Shown: positions 11,758 through 26,202 of the stretch, piece by piece
How positions within the stretch are numbered: position 1 is the first letter of the stretch
Layout: every line of letters begins with the position of its first letter
Assembly: GCF_030867145.1 (NCBI RefSeq)
Contig: NC_134414.1
Location: 127,980,465-128,044,464, forward strand
Source: Opisthocomus hoazin
Taxonomy: Eukaryota; Chordata; Aves; Opisthocomiformes; Opisthocomidae
Length of the DNA: 64,000 bases
Direction of reading: 5' to 3'
Program-made: the position numbers and the translations under genes
Notes under the pieces: model-generated
What the model was told of the DNA's origin: nothing
Database searches by the model: none
What the model saw: the letters and a program-made list of their open reading frames with translations, nothing else

Positions 11758-13738
11758 GTAAACCTTCTTTTCTTTACTTCTTTAATCTCATACTATTGCT
11801 TTATTTGCGAGTTGTTGCCTGCAGGCTCTGCTTTGTGCTTTGCTCACAAAACTGCTGCTGTGACAGGGCTGCCATTATGATGCACTAGAAGTGAAGATAT
11901 GGGACTGTGCTTTGAAGGTTTTCAGTAGGATTCATGTTAGTATTTCCCAGGGGTACTTAAAAAATGTCAAGAAACTATTCTGAAAATGAGATGTAATTTG
12001 CAGTTCACTGGTTATTCTTCTTTCCTTTGCTTTTCCTGCACTTGTATGTTAGCATATGAAAATATTGGTATGCTCAAATGCAAAGTTACTAAGTTTTTAC
12101 AGCAATATTAGACAGAGACGAAAATATGGTCTGCACTTAACCGATGAAGTGCAGCATAGATAAACAGATTTGTCCAAAGCACCGTATTGAACCTGTGGCA
12201 GAGAGGAAAATGTAACTCAGATGAGGAGATCACACACAGTGCCCAAATATAAGACTGAACAGACTATCGAATGAAGAGGTGAAGCAGCTTTTCCAGGGTA
12301 ATTCATGCTCCCTGCCAGTGCAATAACTGCTTGTGGTTGCAATCCGCTCTCCGTAATATAGCTGGCTCCCAGACAGACAATATATATTTTCCTTAGGTGT
12401 ACAGACAAGGCCAAAGCCATGGTCATCTGATAGTTGTGTGTAGTACCTCTCATTAGGTGTAGAGAACCTTAGACCATGTGGTTGTGGAGGGAGAGGGCAA
12501 AAGACATCAGAGAATCTAACAACTGACAGAGTGGCAGACAAGTGCGGGCTGTTTTCTAGTTCTGTCCTGAGCACTGCCTCATGCTCGTAAGGTGCTGGAG
12601 CTGGCCACCTTGAGCCCTCCATTCACTGCAATGCTGAAGTGTCCCAGGGCACTGCCTGCCAGCACAGTCTCTGCGGATTTGTGAAACCTTCAGATTTGTG
12701 AGACCTTCAGATTCTGGATTAACGTAAAAGTGATGTGAGTGGAATAAAAGCTGGTTTTAGAAAGAGCGTTTGCTCACATTTAGTTGCTGTGGCAGTGGCC
12801 AAACACACTTAAACCAAAATGGGAACCCTCTGCTAATTGTTGCTTCTCTTTCTGGTGTTTCAGAGTTGTGTCACCCTGCTCTGCAGGCTGTCATGACTCT
12901 CATATATGAAGCAGTAAAGTTGCTAGATAGCAAAGCAACTTTTCCTATAAGAAGTAGAGGGCAGATGCTTGGAGGGACTTAATACATGTGTTTTAAGCAT
13001 AGAGGGACAATATTTATAGTGTGGAGGACACAGAGGCAGGATGAGCTGCACCAGGATTGTTTGCTGGAGAACATGCCATTTTTTCAGCATGGCTTTCAGG
13101 ATCACCATTCCTGAAAGAGCTCAGCTGCTTCATCTGTGTGACTGAACTTCTTTTACCAGGAACTTTCTTGCTGCATCTTTCTGAACTTTACCTTGTCGTT
13201 ATCTTCATCCCCATCTTCCTCGGATGAACCAAGATCAATCAAGGCTAAAAGATGGAAAAACAGGGTAATGGCCAGGAATTCAGTCTCACAGAAAAACTGC
13301 TTCTTCAGCCATCATATTGCTATCACACCTTTCAGGAACACATCCTTTGGGGACAGCAGGTTATGGCTGTATAGTCAATACAACAGAAAGCATTTCCTCC
13401 TACTGTCTTCTCCCAAGTCTCTGTTTTGCAATGCTCGGGGTCACAGATGCCAGACCAGCAAGGGGTGGCCTGCTTGATTACAGCAAACTGGTGGGTTGGA
13501 ACAGCAGTCCCTCCACCAAGGAAGGCCATATGTGTCCAGCACCAGCATCTTGCCGTCTGCCAAACAGGGACTGGGCCACTCAAGTACAGAAAACCTACAC
13601 ATTTGCAAGACTTCACAGCTCAGATCTTTTCCAGACTCTCATGTGCATGGCCATTGACAGAAATTGTGATCCCTGAACACCTCTCCGAGGGTCTTAGTGT
13701 AGCACCTCTTCCAGTTCCCATAGATATCTTTTTTTTGT

Positions 13739-13759
13739 CTAGGTGTTTCACACCTAGGT
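13739..13759. repeat. T-box-like palindromic element
   Basis: CTAGGTGT and ACACCTAG form perfect 8-base arms around TTC. Bases 13746-13759 read TTTCACACCTAGGT, which matches the left half and centre of the palindromic Brachyury (T-box) binding site. Binding is not shown. Confidence 0.6.
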
Positions 13760-16700
13760 TTGCTGAAAATGTCAGCTCTCTGTGTAATGTGCAGTTCAGC
13801 TGTGGCTACAGCAAGGAGATCCCAACCTGTAGATTAGCTTCCAAGCTAAAAGAAAAATGAAGGGGAAAAAAGCCAGAAAAATTAAGCAAAGGAATGGATG
13901 TTAAACTATAGAGCAGCTGGGAATCAAGCTGGAATGTACCGAAGCTCAGAAATCTATGTTGATCACTAGCCTGTGAGCATTTGTAAAGGTATGTTAGGTA
14001 TTGAGAGGATCAACCTTGCTAGTGAAAGCTGTCAGCAAACATAACTAAATTTGGTGTATCTGAGACCAGCAGAGGTTTTAATTCAGAATAAAATTGGAAA
14101 GGAACAATTTAAGATGTAAGATTTACATCTGGAGCCCACGGAAACTTTTTACAGAGCTTTACAGATTTTTTGTATTTTAATCTCTATGAAGTATAATGAT
14201 TGAATTTCTGTTACCATGTAACTTTTGTTTCTTTTTCTAACATTTTTAACAGCACTCTGTTTTCCTAAGGTTAATTATATTTTTTCCTTTGTTACCAAAA
14301 CTAATAACCACCATTTTAGAAATAAAATGCATCAATCAAATATTTTTCCAGTATATGGCTATGATGCTTTTTTTGTGGTTAAGCTGGGAATGAAGTGGCA
14401 ACAGACCAGCCTCTCAGGGCAGGAGAAAGGAATGTTGCATGTTATCAATGAGGTAAAATAAGAGAATCTCCTTATTCCATACACTCACTTTTTGTCCTAT
14501 AACCTTTCTACAGCTTTTTCTCCTCCCCAGGCAGAAATGTAGGCTTTGATCCTGAAAAGTGCTTTTAGTTAAGTACAGATGTGTGAAGAGTGGTCAATGG
14601 ATGGCTGACTGGGAGTATCACACTGTGGGCTCTGAAATAGCAGCTGCGATTGTACAAATAAGGGGTCATTATCCTTCTATGACATTATGTAGTACATTTA
14701 GGCACTGTGCGATATTAAACACATGATAATCTTTCATCTCCAAGTCACAGAAGTTAATGGATGCAAGTGGTTGCTTACATAACACGAGAATTCAGAAATA
14801 ATCTAGCCATTCGAATTTTTGCTTACAATCAGTTTCCTTCAGTAGTATAGCAAATTCTCAGGTTTGTAGATCAAAATTGTATCTCCTTTGCTAATTTATT
14901 CTTGTCTGGTTGTTGCTTTCTAATAAAGGGGCCATTATCCCACTGAGTGGTGAAGTGTACTTCATGGAAATAATTTCCTTTCTCTTAATAGTACCCTTTA
15001 TATAGAAGTGCTGTTTAGCTAGACAGCTAGCAAACTTGAGCCATCTCCCATGCTTTCCCCAGATGACTTTTATAGGTATACGATCTGAATTTTTCCTTAG
15101 CTAACTTTTTGTGGCCAGACAATACCATGGTTTAATTAATACTGAGGTTTTTACAGTTTAAAATTATTATGAACTCATTGCTGAAGCTTAAATATAAAAG
15201 CACATAGCATGAGGACTTGTTTACAGTTGATCTAAATCTAAAGAAACTCATTCTGGAAAACTTCAGTAATTTAACAAGGTCTTCTACTCTCATCATAAAA
15301 TAAATTTTTCTCGTGTAGGCTTCTGTTTTCTCACAAATAGGAATGTGCTCAGAAAGCTATGCTAAAGTGTTAGGCCTGAGATTAATCTATAATTCCAATT
15401 ATAGCAGCCTAATGCTCCTTGAGTTCAGTTGGGGTCATCCATGCTTGGAAGTATTCTACCATAGAATAAGACAATAAAACACTCTTAAAAGGTGCATAAA
15501 CTTTCTCCTCTGTGTTTCATGTATGCCTGTCTTAAAACCTCTAGCAGGTAAGCTGTAAAATATTAACCTCATACGATGCCAGTGGGTCTTGGCGGGGTGG
15601 GAGAGAGGAGGAGCGTAATTACAGTTATGAATTGCATTTCACCTCCTTGTTGGCCTTGTTGCTTCCAGCTGAAGTCTGTTACAGACATCCTTCTCCTACT
15701 TAGGAATTCCATTTTAAATAAACAACTTGCCCATTAACTGGAAACAAGTTTAAAAGGAATTATGGCAGCCTGGTAGGTTTTTTTGCAACTTGTGACAGGG
15801 TGAAAGCCTAGCCGAAGATTGTTTCACTCAAGTCAGCCCTACAAATACCATCAGGAATTGAGTTGTAAGCCAAATCTTATCTTTCCCTGCATTTCTTTAG
15901 CTTGGAGATAATAGACTAGTTCAGCTCCCCGTACATGGAAATGACTATGGTCAGCGGACATCTGACAGGGAGGGGAACACCTTCACAGTCCAACTCAATG
16001 TCATGTAGATACTGTGGTTACCTGTGGTCTTGGCAACAGGCAGACCATGTAAGCTCAGAACATTGATTGCGCTAACTTATCATGCCAAAGAGCCAATGCT
16101 GCTGTGGCTGTATGGCTTCTTGTTTGGACTTGGTTATCTTGCATGTTTGTATGTGGCAGAGCATAGGACTACACAGGTATTCACGCCTCTGGCTCAACAG
16201 AGTGTTTTATACATTTGAACGTATAAAAGCTGTTTCCAGTCAGTGCCAGCTTCTATTAATGACATAGGCTATGTCCTAAAAGCTTTCTTCTCAGGAACAT
16301 ACTGAAATAAATACTAACCATTTCTGGTGTGGCTCTTGTGCAGACCACCAGCTGTTTTATAATTCCATGACCTTATAGACCAAGTATGAAGATATCTTTA
16401 ATTTTTCCATGTTTCTTAAAAACAATGGTTCTATGTCAAGACTTTTCATCCTTTCCCTGAACTCTGTGGGATGCTTTGCTAATTATTAAATAAACAAACA
16501 AATAAATAAATAGGCTAATGTAGTTTGAAAGTTGTTCTTCATTATTCTTACCTCCAGTGAAAAATAAAGATGCTGAATGTTCAGAACTGTAATTGCAATG
16601 TTAACTTTCCTTGAGATTATCATGAGGAGTGCAGGAGCTAGCATCTGAGCAAACGTTTTATTCATGACTCATACATTAATACTTTTAAGCATTATATACA

Positions 16701-17994
16701 ATGGCTTTGGCAGTATAATAAATGGTGGGTTTATCATTTGCCACAGCTCTCCAATGAAAACCTTCAAAAATGTTTTTATTAAATGTAGTGTAACTGAGTT
16801 CATTTTTTAAAAGAATCCCTTTATTGGGTCACTTTAGGGAAAAATAGTCTCAGTCTTCTTCACTCTTAAGATATTTGTAATGCAAAAATCAAAAAGCTGC
16901 AACCACATAGAAGTAAGCTGAATTCTTCATGCTTTTTTTATTCCTTCTGCATCTCAGTCCACGCATAACTGTCATGCAGTCCTAGTTCATGCAGCCTACT
17001 CATGAATTTGAGAGAGAAAGCAGTTATGTTTATCTAAAATACCTCAATAGTTGCCAAGTATACTGATGCATATTTAGTTTTCTGTGAAAATATGTATCGT
17101 ATTTCAGAGAGATCATATTCCTCAAAATGAGGTTACACCAATGTTAAAGGAGAGAGCATATCCAGGAAAATAATGTCTGCTGTATCCATAATATATTGGA
17201 AGTGTTAGTTGCTCTTAAATAAAAGAAACATTCTATAGTCAGCACTGCTACTATTTAACACTTATTCTAAAAAATCTTTTTTTAAATCCGAAATCCAGAT
17301 CATTGTCATCCACTTCCACTGGCTTGCAGGTAGTTTTTTCCACCACTAAAAATAAAAATTGAATACTGTAAGAACTGATTGATTGATTGACTGGGTTCTT
17401 ATGACCTGTGAAGGACAAAATTTGCATAGCTCTTTAATATGTGAAGCAATGTACTGAAAATGGGGTGCTGCTATTCTAGTTCTCTTATTGCTTATTTTGG
17501 CATTAATTGAAACTAGCTACAGGAATAAGTGTCTGTTGCTTCGTAAGAAAATCAGATTTTAAAAGGTAGGATATACTGTGAAGGGTAAAGAAGATTAACA
17601 GGTACATGGGACTGAAGGAAAATTATGCAAGTTCAAGGATTTTCTGTTTAACATTTTATAATGCATTGTATAGTCCTCAAAAGCAAAAAGTATTTTCTGA
17701 TACACTTCTTATGCAGAGATAAAGTTGATAGATGCAGAAAAATGGACACTCCACAGCAAAGAATTTAAGAAATTAGATAAGGAGCCACCAACTAATGTTA
17801 ATCTTTAGTCACCTTTCTAGTTAGTGCTGTTTCATTTAAAATTTAAAGTAGTTCTGTGATAGAGTTCATCTGACATCATTATGCAGATAAGAACTATAAA
17901 AAATATTTTAAAACGAATCCATTTTAAAATCTAAAGAAGAAAGTTAAACCAGACTGTTTGATGTAGAACAGATAATAAGAAATGCAAAAATGTG

Positions 17995-18060
17995 TTACTT
18001 CAATAGAACTTTGTTGTGTGTTGAAATTTACTTCAATAAAACTTTCCTGTGTGTTGAAAT
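17995..18060. repeat. 33-bp tandem duplication, two copies
   Basis: Two adjacent 33-bp units (17995-18027 and 18028-18060) both run from TTACTTCAATA to GTGTGTTGAAAT and differ at only a few central bases. It is a recent local duplication within GUCA1C intron 1; no function recognised. Confidence 0.9.
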
Positions 18061-21000
18061 GACTAGTAAATCTCAAGTTACATTTTTCCACCCCCACTCG
18101 CCCCTTCACTCATACTTTACACAATGCTGACAAGTGTTGGGAGGCAGACCACCACGCCTTTTATCCTCATCCTAGCTCCTTCTCCACTGTCCTGCTGTGT
18201 CTTTATAGTTCTGAATTTCAGGTAGACTTCTCATGATCTGATTCTGTGTTCTGGCTATAAATAAATGTTATCCTCTCTAGTTATAGGGACATGAATGGGA
18301 TTAGCCAAATATATCTTCTCAGGTATTGTAGTAGAAGAAAATGAGAATCATTTGGCCATGAAATTCTCTATGAAAGCAATGGTTGCACCCCACATTCTAA
18401 GAAAAGTGTGCAAATGTTCACAGAAAGATGCAATATTTTTCAGAGATGTTTTGATGATTAATGTAACTCATTCTTCATTTGACTTTCAGTTGTTTTCTCC
18501 CTCCACTTTCCCCCCCTTCTTAAGAATAGTGAGAGACAGAGGAATATCATTTTCATCAATATGAGACAGTTGCTAGAGATTCTACTGAAGACTTCATTTT
18601 ATTAAAGATTGACGTGGCCCAACTATGCAACGGTTACCTAGTACTGCGTGATAGCTGCCTTCCACACTCTTATTGAAGGCATGAAGAGGTCTTAAAAGAT
18701 GAAATAAAATGACTGCTAATGAGCAATACATGGAACCTAAATATTAAGTGATTCCATCTCTTGTGATATTAATTATAATGGCTCAGGGCATCTTTGCTAG
18801 CCCTCATTTGCTGGAAAATTTGATCTTCAGCTGGTCTCCCTTTCTCAGATTGTCTTACTCTGATGTGTCCTCAGGACCAGGAACAGCTGCTGTGATAGGA
18901 ATTGTCAGGCCGCCTAAGCAACTGCCTAGACTGTTTGCTGCTCCCTTACCTGTTCGCAGGCATTACCGAAGTTGACACAGTAGAACTGGGTGCAATAGTT
19001 AATAGTTATCCAAAGCAGGGTGAGAGAGGATGATAATTATAGAAATATTTCCCAAACTTTCCTGAACAACTTTCCTCTTTTGTATCCTAAGTCTTCAAAT
19101 AGTTATGCAAACGTAAATTCAGCAGCACACAAAATTTTAGGGATGTCGTCAGGCTGAAAGACTCCCTGGACAAGTACACTTTTCTTAGCCTCCTCTAACT
19201 AGCCAGTTTAACCAGGGCAGTAAGGCTGCAGCAGCAACATCTGCATTATAACTACAGTATGGGGCCAAGAGCCATATAAGCTGGTATTGTGGTTAGCCAG
19301 ACATACTATGTTTTATGCTGTTCCTTCTCCATGCTTCTTGAGTTGGTCCAGCACATGTGGATAGCACTACCACTTTGCTCAGAGAAGTCTAACTCTTGCT
19401 TGTTCTGGTTTTGAACAATTTTCATGCACGATCACCTCTAATTAGTCTCCACAACAAGAAATACTTAGAAAACTTATTTTCATTACAGTCACTGCTATCA
19501 CATTGTAAACTCAGTGATAAAAGCCTGTGTGTCAAAATCTTAATCAGCTTCTAAACCAAGGGCTAGAAGAAAATAAGAATCAAGATATCTCTAGGCCAGA
19601 AAGAATTATTCTGTCAGAAGTAACAAAAATCTACAGCTCTTACTTCCTGAAATATTCAGGCTTCCTGGAGCTGACATGTACATGTACAAATCCCTTTCCC
19701 ATTCCCATAAACCAATAAAAGCAACAAAAACAACAAATCCAAACAATTTGCTTCTCCTTAGTTTGAAGTAATGTTGCATGAAATTATCTCAAATGTAAAG
19801 TAACTAGCCTGATTACTGTAAATAAAGAGAAGGTTAAATTATGCTTTGCTGTGTTCAAGGCAGTGTAGTTATATCATTTTTGTCAGCACACTTAAATACC
19901 TCTGAAAGGTATTGTATCCTTGTAAAAAAATCTATGGAATAGAAACGATGTTCTACAAGTATTTCACCTTGTTCCATGAAACACTATTCTATTTATTTGT
20001 AGACTGTCTTAAAGAACGTCTTTGTTCTATTTCTTGACTACCTCCAGAATTTTTTTACATCAAATTTTATATATTGATTCCAAAAATGAATCTATTACTT
20101 TGTAAGGACTTCCCACAATTACTGGTGCAATTTCATAATCTTGGTTTTGTTTTCTAGTGGTTTGGCACAAGACATACTGCCGTGATTGTACTAATGCATG
20201 CTATAATAATGTGTCATTATCAGCTAAAAGCCTACGTTAACACTACCATTAAAATCATCACTTGCTTAATGTCAGTACAGTTGAATTCTTGACTATAGAA
20301 TTTGATGGTACGAGTTATGATCTAAAAGTTTTAGACCAGAGGTAATTCCCCAGTAGTGGCATCCCACCATCAAGCTTGGGAGGCTGACTCTTTCTGTGGG
20401 ATATTAAAGTGAGGTCTGCCTCAGATTTCTGTTACAGCGCTGCAGAATTCAGTGGTTTTTTTTCACATTTCACAAAGGGTAATCTGAATGTCCACGAAAT
20501 TTTCTCTTTAAAAACAAAATTTCAAAATATTCATGTGGGCTACTGCTATTAAGCAATATTCCAGTTGAATTTTCCTTGCATCGCAGTCTTGCTGCTTAGC
20601 TGGATTGCATCAAGCTCTGCGATGGGGCAGGGGTACTCAGTGCGCACCGTGGAGCGTCTCCGCCTCCCTGAACAGCCTCTTCCTTGCCATCTGTGCACAG
20701 CATGTCCAGGCTCGCTGCGTTTGCCATAGGGATTGGCTGCACTTGGGCAGTAGGCCTGTCACACTGTTGAGCATGTCCGGATCAAAGTTCATGTATGACG
20801 CAAGGCCAGATGTGCTACATCCACCAACGCGCTGGCAGCTGGCTGTCAGGAGTCCCCTTCCACACTAGGAGCCAGCACCTGAGATCCACAGGCTGAGACA
20901 GCCCAGCCCATAGGTCTCATATGAAGCTGTGATGCCAACTACGTTGCACAAGAGACCTAGAGAAACTGAATCACTGCATTGGATACAGAGAAATCAGTGG

Positions 21001-24000
21001 CAAAAAATACTGACAATAAAAATTAAGCACTTAGAGATCTGGTCAAGTGATTCTTTGGCTTAATGTTTTTTCTTTATTTTTTTTTTAATGCGGATTAAAT
21101 TTGTATCACAGACATTCTTACTGAGTGTCCTGCAGAAAAAAACATAGCAAAACTCAATGTGAGTCAGTATAGAAGGGGAGGAATATGAAAGAATTATGAA
21201 GTTAAATTTTATTTAAAAATCTTCATTGTCTACACATTCTCCCATTGAGTTGTGCTACCTGAGTTCCTACAGTCCCTAATTGTTTTTAAAACAAAAGAAA
21301 GGGTTTAGAGTTGTCTCCTCTGCAGTTACTCAGTGACCAATATTACTCATCAAACTGAAGAGATTACAGTTTTCTAACATCATATGCAGGGTTTCTTTGA
21401 AAATTTCTTTTACGTGTAAACAAATTATCAGGTACTCTGCAGCTTTCACTGAGCTTAAAAAGCACTTGGAGCATATTGCTACCATTACCAGCTAACACTG
21501 TAATTTTGTCACATTATGTGAATAGGCAATGAAGATTAACTGTGTACAATTAATTGTAATTACTTTTAAATACTGCTTGTTAAATTATTATGTAGCTAAA
21601 GGGAAAAGTAACTTTAATGAGAAACAATTCAGGAATCTACTTCCTATATGTAAAGACTTTTTAAGTATTTTCCTTAAAGTGCAACTTTTTTTTCTATTTA
21701 TTTCCTTATTAATTATTAACAGAGTGATTAGGGGCTACTCCAGGTCTACATTTTCTTCATTTTCCTCTTTATGGTTTAAGTGTTGCTTTGAAGCACCGAA
21801 AATTCTGCAATCATGATTCACACATTTGTTGGTGACAATGTTAGTGAACCACACTTTGGAAATAATAGTTGCAGAAAAAATGGAGCAGAAATTGGATGAT
21901 CTGTTTTAACTAACTTGGCCTCAAACTCCTGTAATGACTATAAATTGGTAACTGCTTTCTTCTGACAAAGTACTGTCAGCTATTTTCCAAGTCCCCAGAT
22001 CTCGCAGGTCCTCATCATCTGGTTAAAGCAGAACCTTGTATAACAGCTTGGTCACTATAGCCTTATCTCTTTATATAACAGTGGGTATGCAACCATCACA
22101 AAACCACTTAATGATCTGCAGCTCCTAATCCCCTGATTCATTCTTCATCCTTATCTAATAGCCTTTCCTTGCCAAGAGTCTCCCCCCTCGCCCTGTGACA
22201 AACGCCAGCTTTGTTTACTTCTTAGGAAGAGGCTCTCCAAGCCTCAAACTGCAGTATCAGACCTTAGGGATATGCCAAAGTAATAGAGTCACAAGTAGCT
22301 CTGTATTTCTTCATTAATGCATATGCAACATTTGAGGAGCAGCTGAAAGTCTTCAGAAGCAAAAAGAAAGCAAGGAAGTGGGGGAAGATGAAATGGAGTG
22401 AAATTAATCCTCCTTAAGGTTTCTGCGGGTGGAGAAAGCAGCGCTATATTTGAAATGGGGTCTATGGAGAAAGAGAGAAGCACACAGGATTAGCTATAAA
22501 TTTCACAGTTATTCTGAGCTGTTGTAATCTGCTGTTTGACCTGTGCCTCCTCCCTCTGCCCTATGAGGTTTAAGTAGTATTCTGAAAGACAGGGTCTGGG
22601 GAGGAAAGGTGGCTTAATGTCCCTTGGTTTGAAATGCCTAGACCGTCTACATTTGCACACTTGTTCATCTTTATAAAGCCTGTTGAGCTATTCTCCTGGT
22701 GTCAGGCTGAGTTTAGAGATTTTTCAGGAGCAAATCCAAAAACAAGACACTGCTTATTGTGTATAGACTCTTAGCAGAGTCCTCAGTACTCCAAGTAAGA
22801 CAATGAGTTCAATTATCATAGGGTTCTGCGGGGACAGAAATCTGCTCTTTCCACATGCTCTGCCGTGGTGTGCTGTGGGAGGTGGGTGGCTCGCTGTCAC
22901 AGTAGCACCACATCGACACGGTTAGGAACTCACGTTCAGGTAAGGGCTAGGAAGTCAAAACGCCGCGTTCAGATCGTGCCGGCAGAACCGTGAATTACCG
23001 TGCCGTTTGAGGTCAGCTGTGTATCCACAGCTGACAAGTCAATTATTTTTAATCTGTATTCAAATAGCTTGAAGCCGTGGGAGTTTTTTAAGGACCTGTG
23101 AAGATTAGCAATGCTGTTTTGGGAACAGAAGGATAATGCCCTCCTACAGCTCCAGGCTGGGGTATTAATTGCTGTTGTGTAACCCTGTGGTCCTTCACTG
23201 CCTGGCTTTGCCCTCACAGGACGCACAACCCCGTCCTCACCAAACATAAGCAAGTAGTCTCCAGAAACTGCACATAGGCTGACATTCTGAAGCAAAACAT
23301 CTCATGAAAGGATAAAATCAAATTGCGTTCTCCTCAGGAGATCCAGTAACTAATGAACAACTGAAATGGGGCCTGGGACCTGGGCAGGGGCAGTCAGGGC
23401 TGATCGTGCACTCAGGGCCGTGAGGATCAGATTGTTATCTATGGTAATTTCTTCTTCCAGTTTTGGAACCTTCTTTTGTCTTGTTTTGTGCATGAAACTG
23501 TTCCACGCAGCTTAAAAAATCACTCATCAGTGAAAGTAAAACAAACTACAAAAACACATCATCGAAGGGCACAAACACATGCACAACAACAATGCATCCT
23601 TAAGTTTTTAGTTCATCTGGTCAAGCCATTAAGAGACTAAAAAAAAAGTATGTATTTCTATTACGTCTACTATACTGAGCGCAAAGTCCAGAAGACTTTG
23701 GGGAACATAAAAGAAGTTCTGAACCCACTTTTTGGTATCTCTCTGGCCCACTCCTCAGAACCGCATTAGGAGATTCCTGCCTCCCTATTTTACACCATAT
23801 CCAGAGGAGGTACGCTATGACCTTACCCCAGCTGGCTCTCCACTTTTGGGCAGGGAAGGGAGCAGGACGTCACCGCCCCTCCTTTCTACCTACAATGCAT
23901 GGGTTTTGGTGTAGAGGAAAAACAGTACATTTCTCATCAATGCTTTTCTGCAATGCTTCTGGTTCCACATCATGTAGATAAACATGTCTGCCTTCTCAGT

Positions 24001-26052
24001 ATTTCTGTTTCTGGTGCGCTGGCTACCAAGGTTACCATGTTGCCAATGGTCTTTGCATGTCTAGAGAATGTGTCTGGGGCTTTTCTGGCAACTACAATTT
24101 CCCTGAGGTGTTTTTCAGAGGTAGACGTTTTCTGACCTTGGACTTCAGCCCTCTCCTGCTTGGGACAGGCCAAATGATCCACCAGATCAGAATTACATAC
24201 CCAAACATATTAAGCTGATTATTACGTTGTCCAGACTTCTGATATTTTGTCAGACCAACAACAGTGACACAAAGACATAAGAAGAAAGCAAACAAAATAC
24301 TACTTTCCAAAATCCAAATGTAAAGCAGAAAGAAGAAAATTAATCTGGTCATAGACATCCAGTAAGCTTAAAATTAATCTGTAGTTTCAAGAAGTAGTAT
24401 GAAATGCAATAAACTTGCAGCAATGTGAAATGCATTTAACCACATTCTTAACAGATCTGTCAAATCAGATGATGGAAATGTAATCAGCAAAACAAACCTC
24501 ACCCTCCAGTAATATACTTGATGAGATGCTTCTTGAAATAATACCTCCAAAACTGAAATTCAAGCTGGTGTGCCAAAAATAAGCATAAAGTTTGTGGTAC
24601 ACAATGTGTCATTTTTTGGTGAAGCATCTGCTTTTAATACTGGTCCTAATCTTGTTTGAAAACCACATGCAGTTACTGCCAAATTTCATTTAATCCCAAA
24701 CAGTGGCTGAATGGTGCCTTTGCTTTTGCTGAGTTTGCTGTGATTGCAATTACAGTAAATCCAGCAACCACAGCAGAACCTGCGCAGAGAGTCTGTGAAG
24801 CAGTCATCAGTCTGCACCAGTTATGCATGCACCGTTTCTGCATGTACATTGAATCCAGTGCATATGAAACACTGAATTTACCTCTCAGGTGCCACTTTGC
24901 TGAAAAGCCTTGTGTAGGCACTACAAGTATGGCAATGAGTCACACTGCACCTCTACAGCACTTCTTTTCCTTTGGTCTAGTACAGTCTCAAGGACAGACT
25001 AATGTCTGCTGACCGGAAAATCTCAGCTGGCAAGACGTGTGTTGATATATGACAATAAAAATAAGTAACATGTGAAACCTACTGAATAGTCATCCAACCT
25101 TCTCTTCTCAACCACAGGCCATCTGAAAGTGATAACAGTCTTTCCCAGGTTTTCCAAGCGACTGGATTCTGACCAACGTAAAGATCACAAGATTAAATTT
25201 ACCAGCTGTTAATTATTTTTTTAAGCACATGAGAAACAGTTAGAGCAAATACTCTCCAAAATCAGCAACTGTTTCTTCCATCCTCACCACATTTTTACAG
25301 AAACAAAGGAACTGTCATAGTGGCTTAGACTACCGGACATGGAGGCCTGTCCTTGACAGGTTTCCATCAGTAGCTTCAGAGAAGGAAGCAGAAAATAGGG
25401 AATTAAATCAATCTCAAATGCTGTTTCCCTATTAATATCCCCCAATCCTCACTATTTAGAAGCTAATTTACGACTTGAAGCTTTTCTGTCCCATGCAAAA
25501 TATACTAGTCAGAGAGACCCAATGTTAATACGGATAAACCACAGTACCTGGGGTTCATGCCAGGTTATTGGTTGCCATGTACAACACTTACTACACAAAC
25601 TCTGAGATAAGTAATACCTGGAACAGCTCTGCTGCACTGGAAATCATCCCTAGTTCTTCAGTACCTATATAAACATAAGGAACTCCACTGTAGGCATCTC
25701 ATTAGTACCAAACCAGATATCCCAGACTCTCTTTTTCACATATGGACATCTACAAGAAAACTGTTTCTCTTCTTCTCAAAAAATGTCAATAATAATGTCT
25801 CAGAACAGATTTTCCCACATCACTACTGCCCTCAATTTCAGTGGAGAACAAAGCTGTCTGTGCTAACACCCCTTCCTACAGTGCTTCCAGTTGAGCACAT
25901 CTTTTTTAAACACCACAGGAGATTTCTATGTTAAGGTGCTTTATAAATCAGTGTGTATTATAGTGCATTTGATGACCTGTTTCTGTGAAATTGCCAGAAT
26001 GAACAGAAAACCAATGTTGTTAAATAGGTTTTTCTCTCTTTCTCTCTCTCAG

Positions 26053-26202
26053 GATGGATTTATAGACTTCTTGGAGTTCATAGCTGCAATAAATTTGGTC
26101 ATACGAGGGAAAATTGACCAAAAATTGAAATGGTACTTTAAGCTATACGATGCTGATGGAAATGGATGTATTGACAAAAAAGAACTATTAAGCATATTCA
26201 CG
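26053..26202 (+). CDS. GUCA1C: GUCA1C exon 2 (EF2 end and EF3)
   Basis: 150 nt, 50 codons, phase 0 at both ends. The acceptor is preceded by a long pyrimidine tract and the donor is ACG|GTAAGC. It encodes [16 protein letters not shown], completing the second EF-hand (loop [12 protein letters not shown] when joined to either first exon). The linker [10 protein letters not shown] follows, keeping the Trp that corresponds to the cyclase-contacting Trp94 region of GCAP1. The third EF-hand loop is [12 protein letters not shown], with all calcium ligands present. The [15 protein letters not shown] wording and the rest of the gene match GCAP3 better than GCAP1 or GCAP2. This exon serves either first exon without a frameshift. 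Confidence 0.95.

Larger units (their letters stand above)
11758..26052 (+). other. GUCA1C: GUCA1C intron 1 (14.3 kb)
   Basis: Bounded by the exon 1B donor and the exon 2 acceptor. No CR1 copy or coding exon recognised inside. It holds a T-box-like palindrome at 13739-13759, an (AAAT)n-like patch near 16488-16513 and a 33-bp tandem duplication at 17995-18060. Small open frames have no recognisable domains. The acceptor at its end has a long pyrimidine tract (TCTCTCTTTCTCTCTCTCAG). Confidence 0.75.

Noticed and set aside
13160..13264. Possible Ser-rich exon between ACCAG and AGG|GTAATG
   Set aside because: Open and flanked by splice-like sites, but the frame is low complexity, it has no partner exon, and it does not fit GUCA1C phases or family sequence.
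20605..20868. 87-codon frame in a locally GC-richer part of GUCA1C intron 1
   Set aside because: No domain, no recognised similarity and no supporting splice or promoter context.
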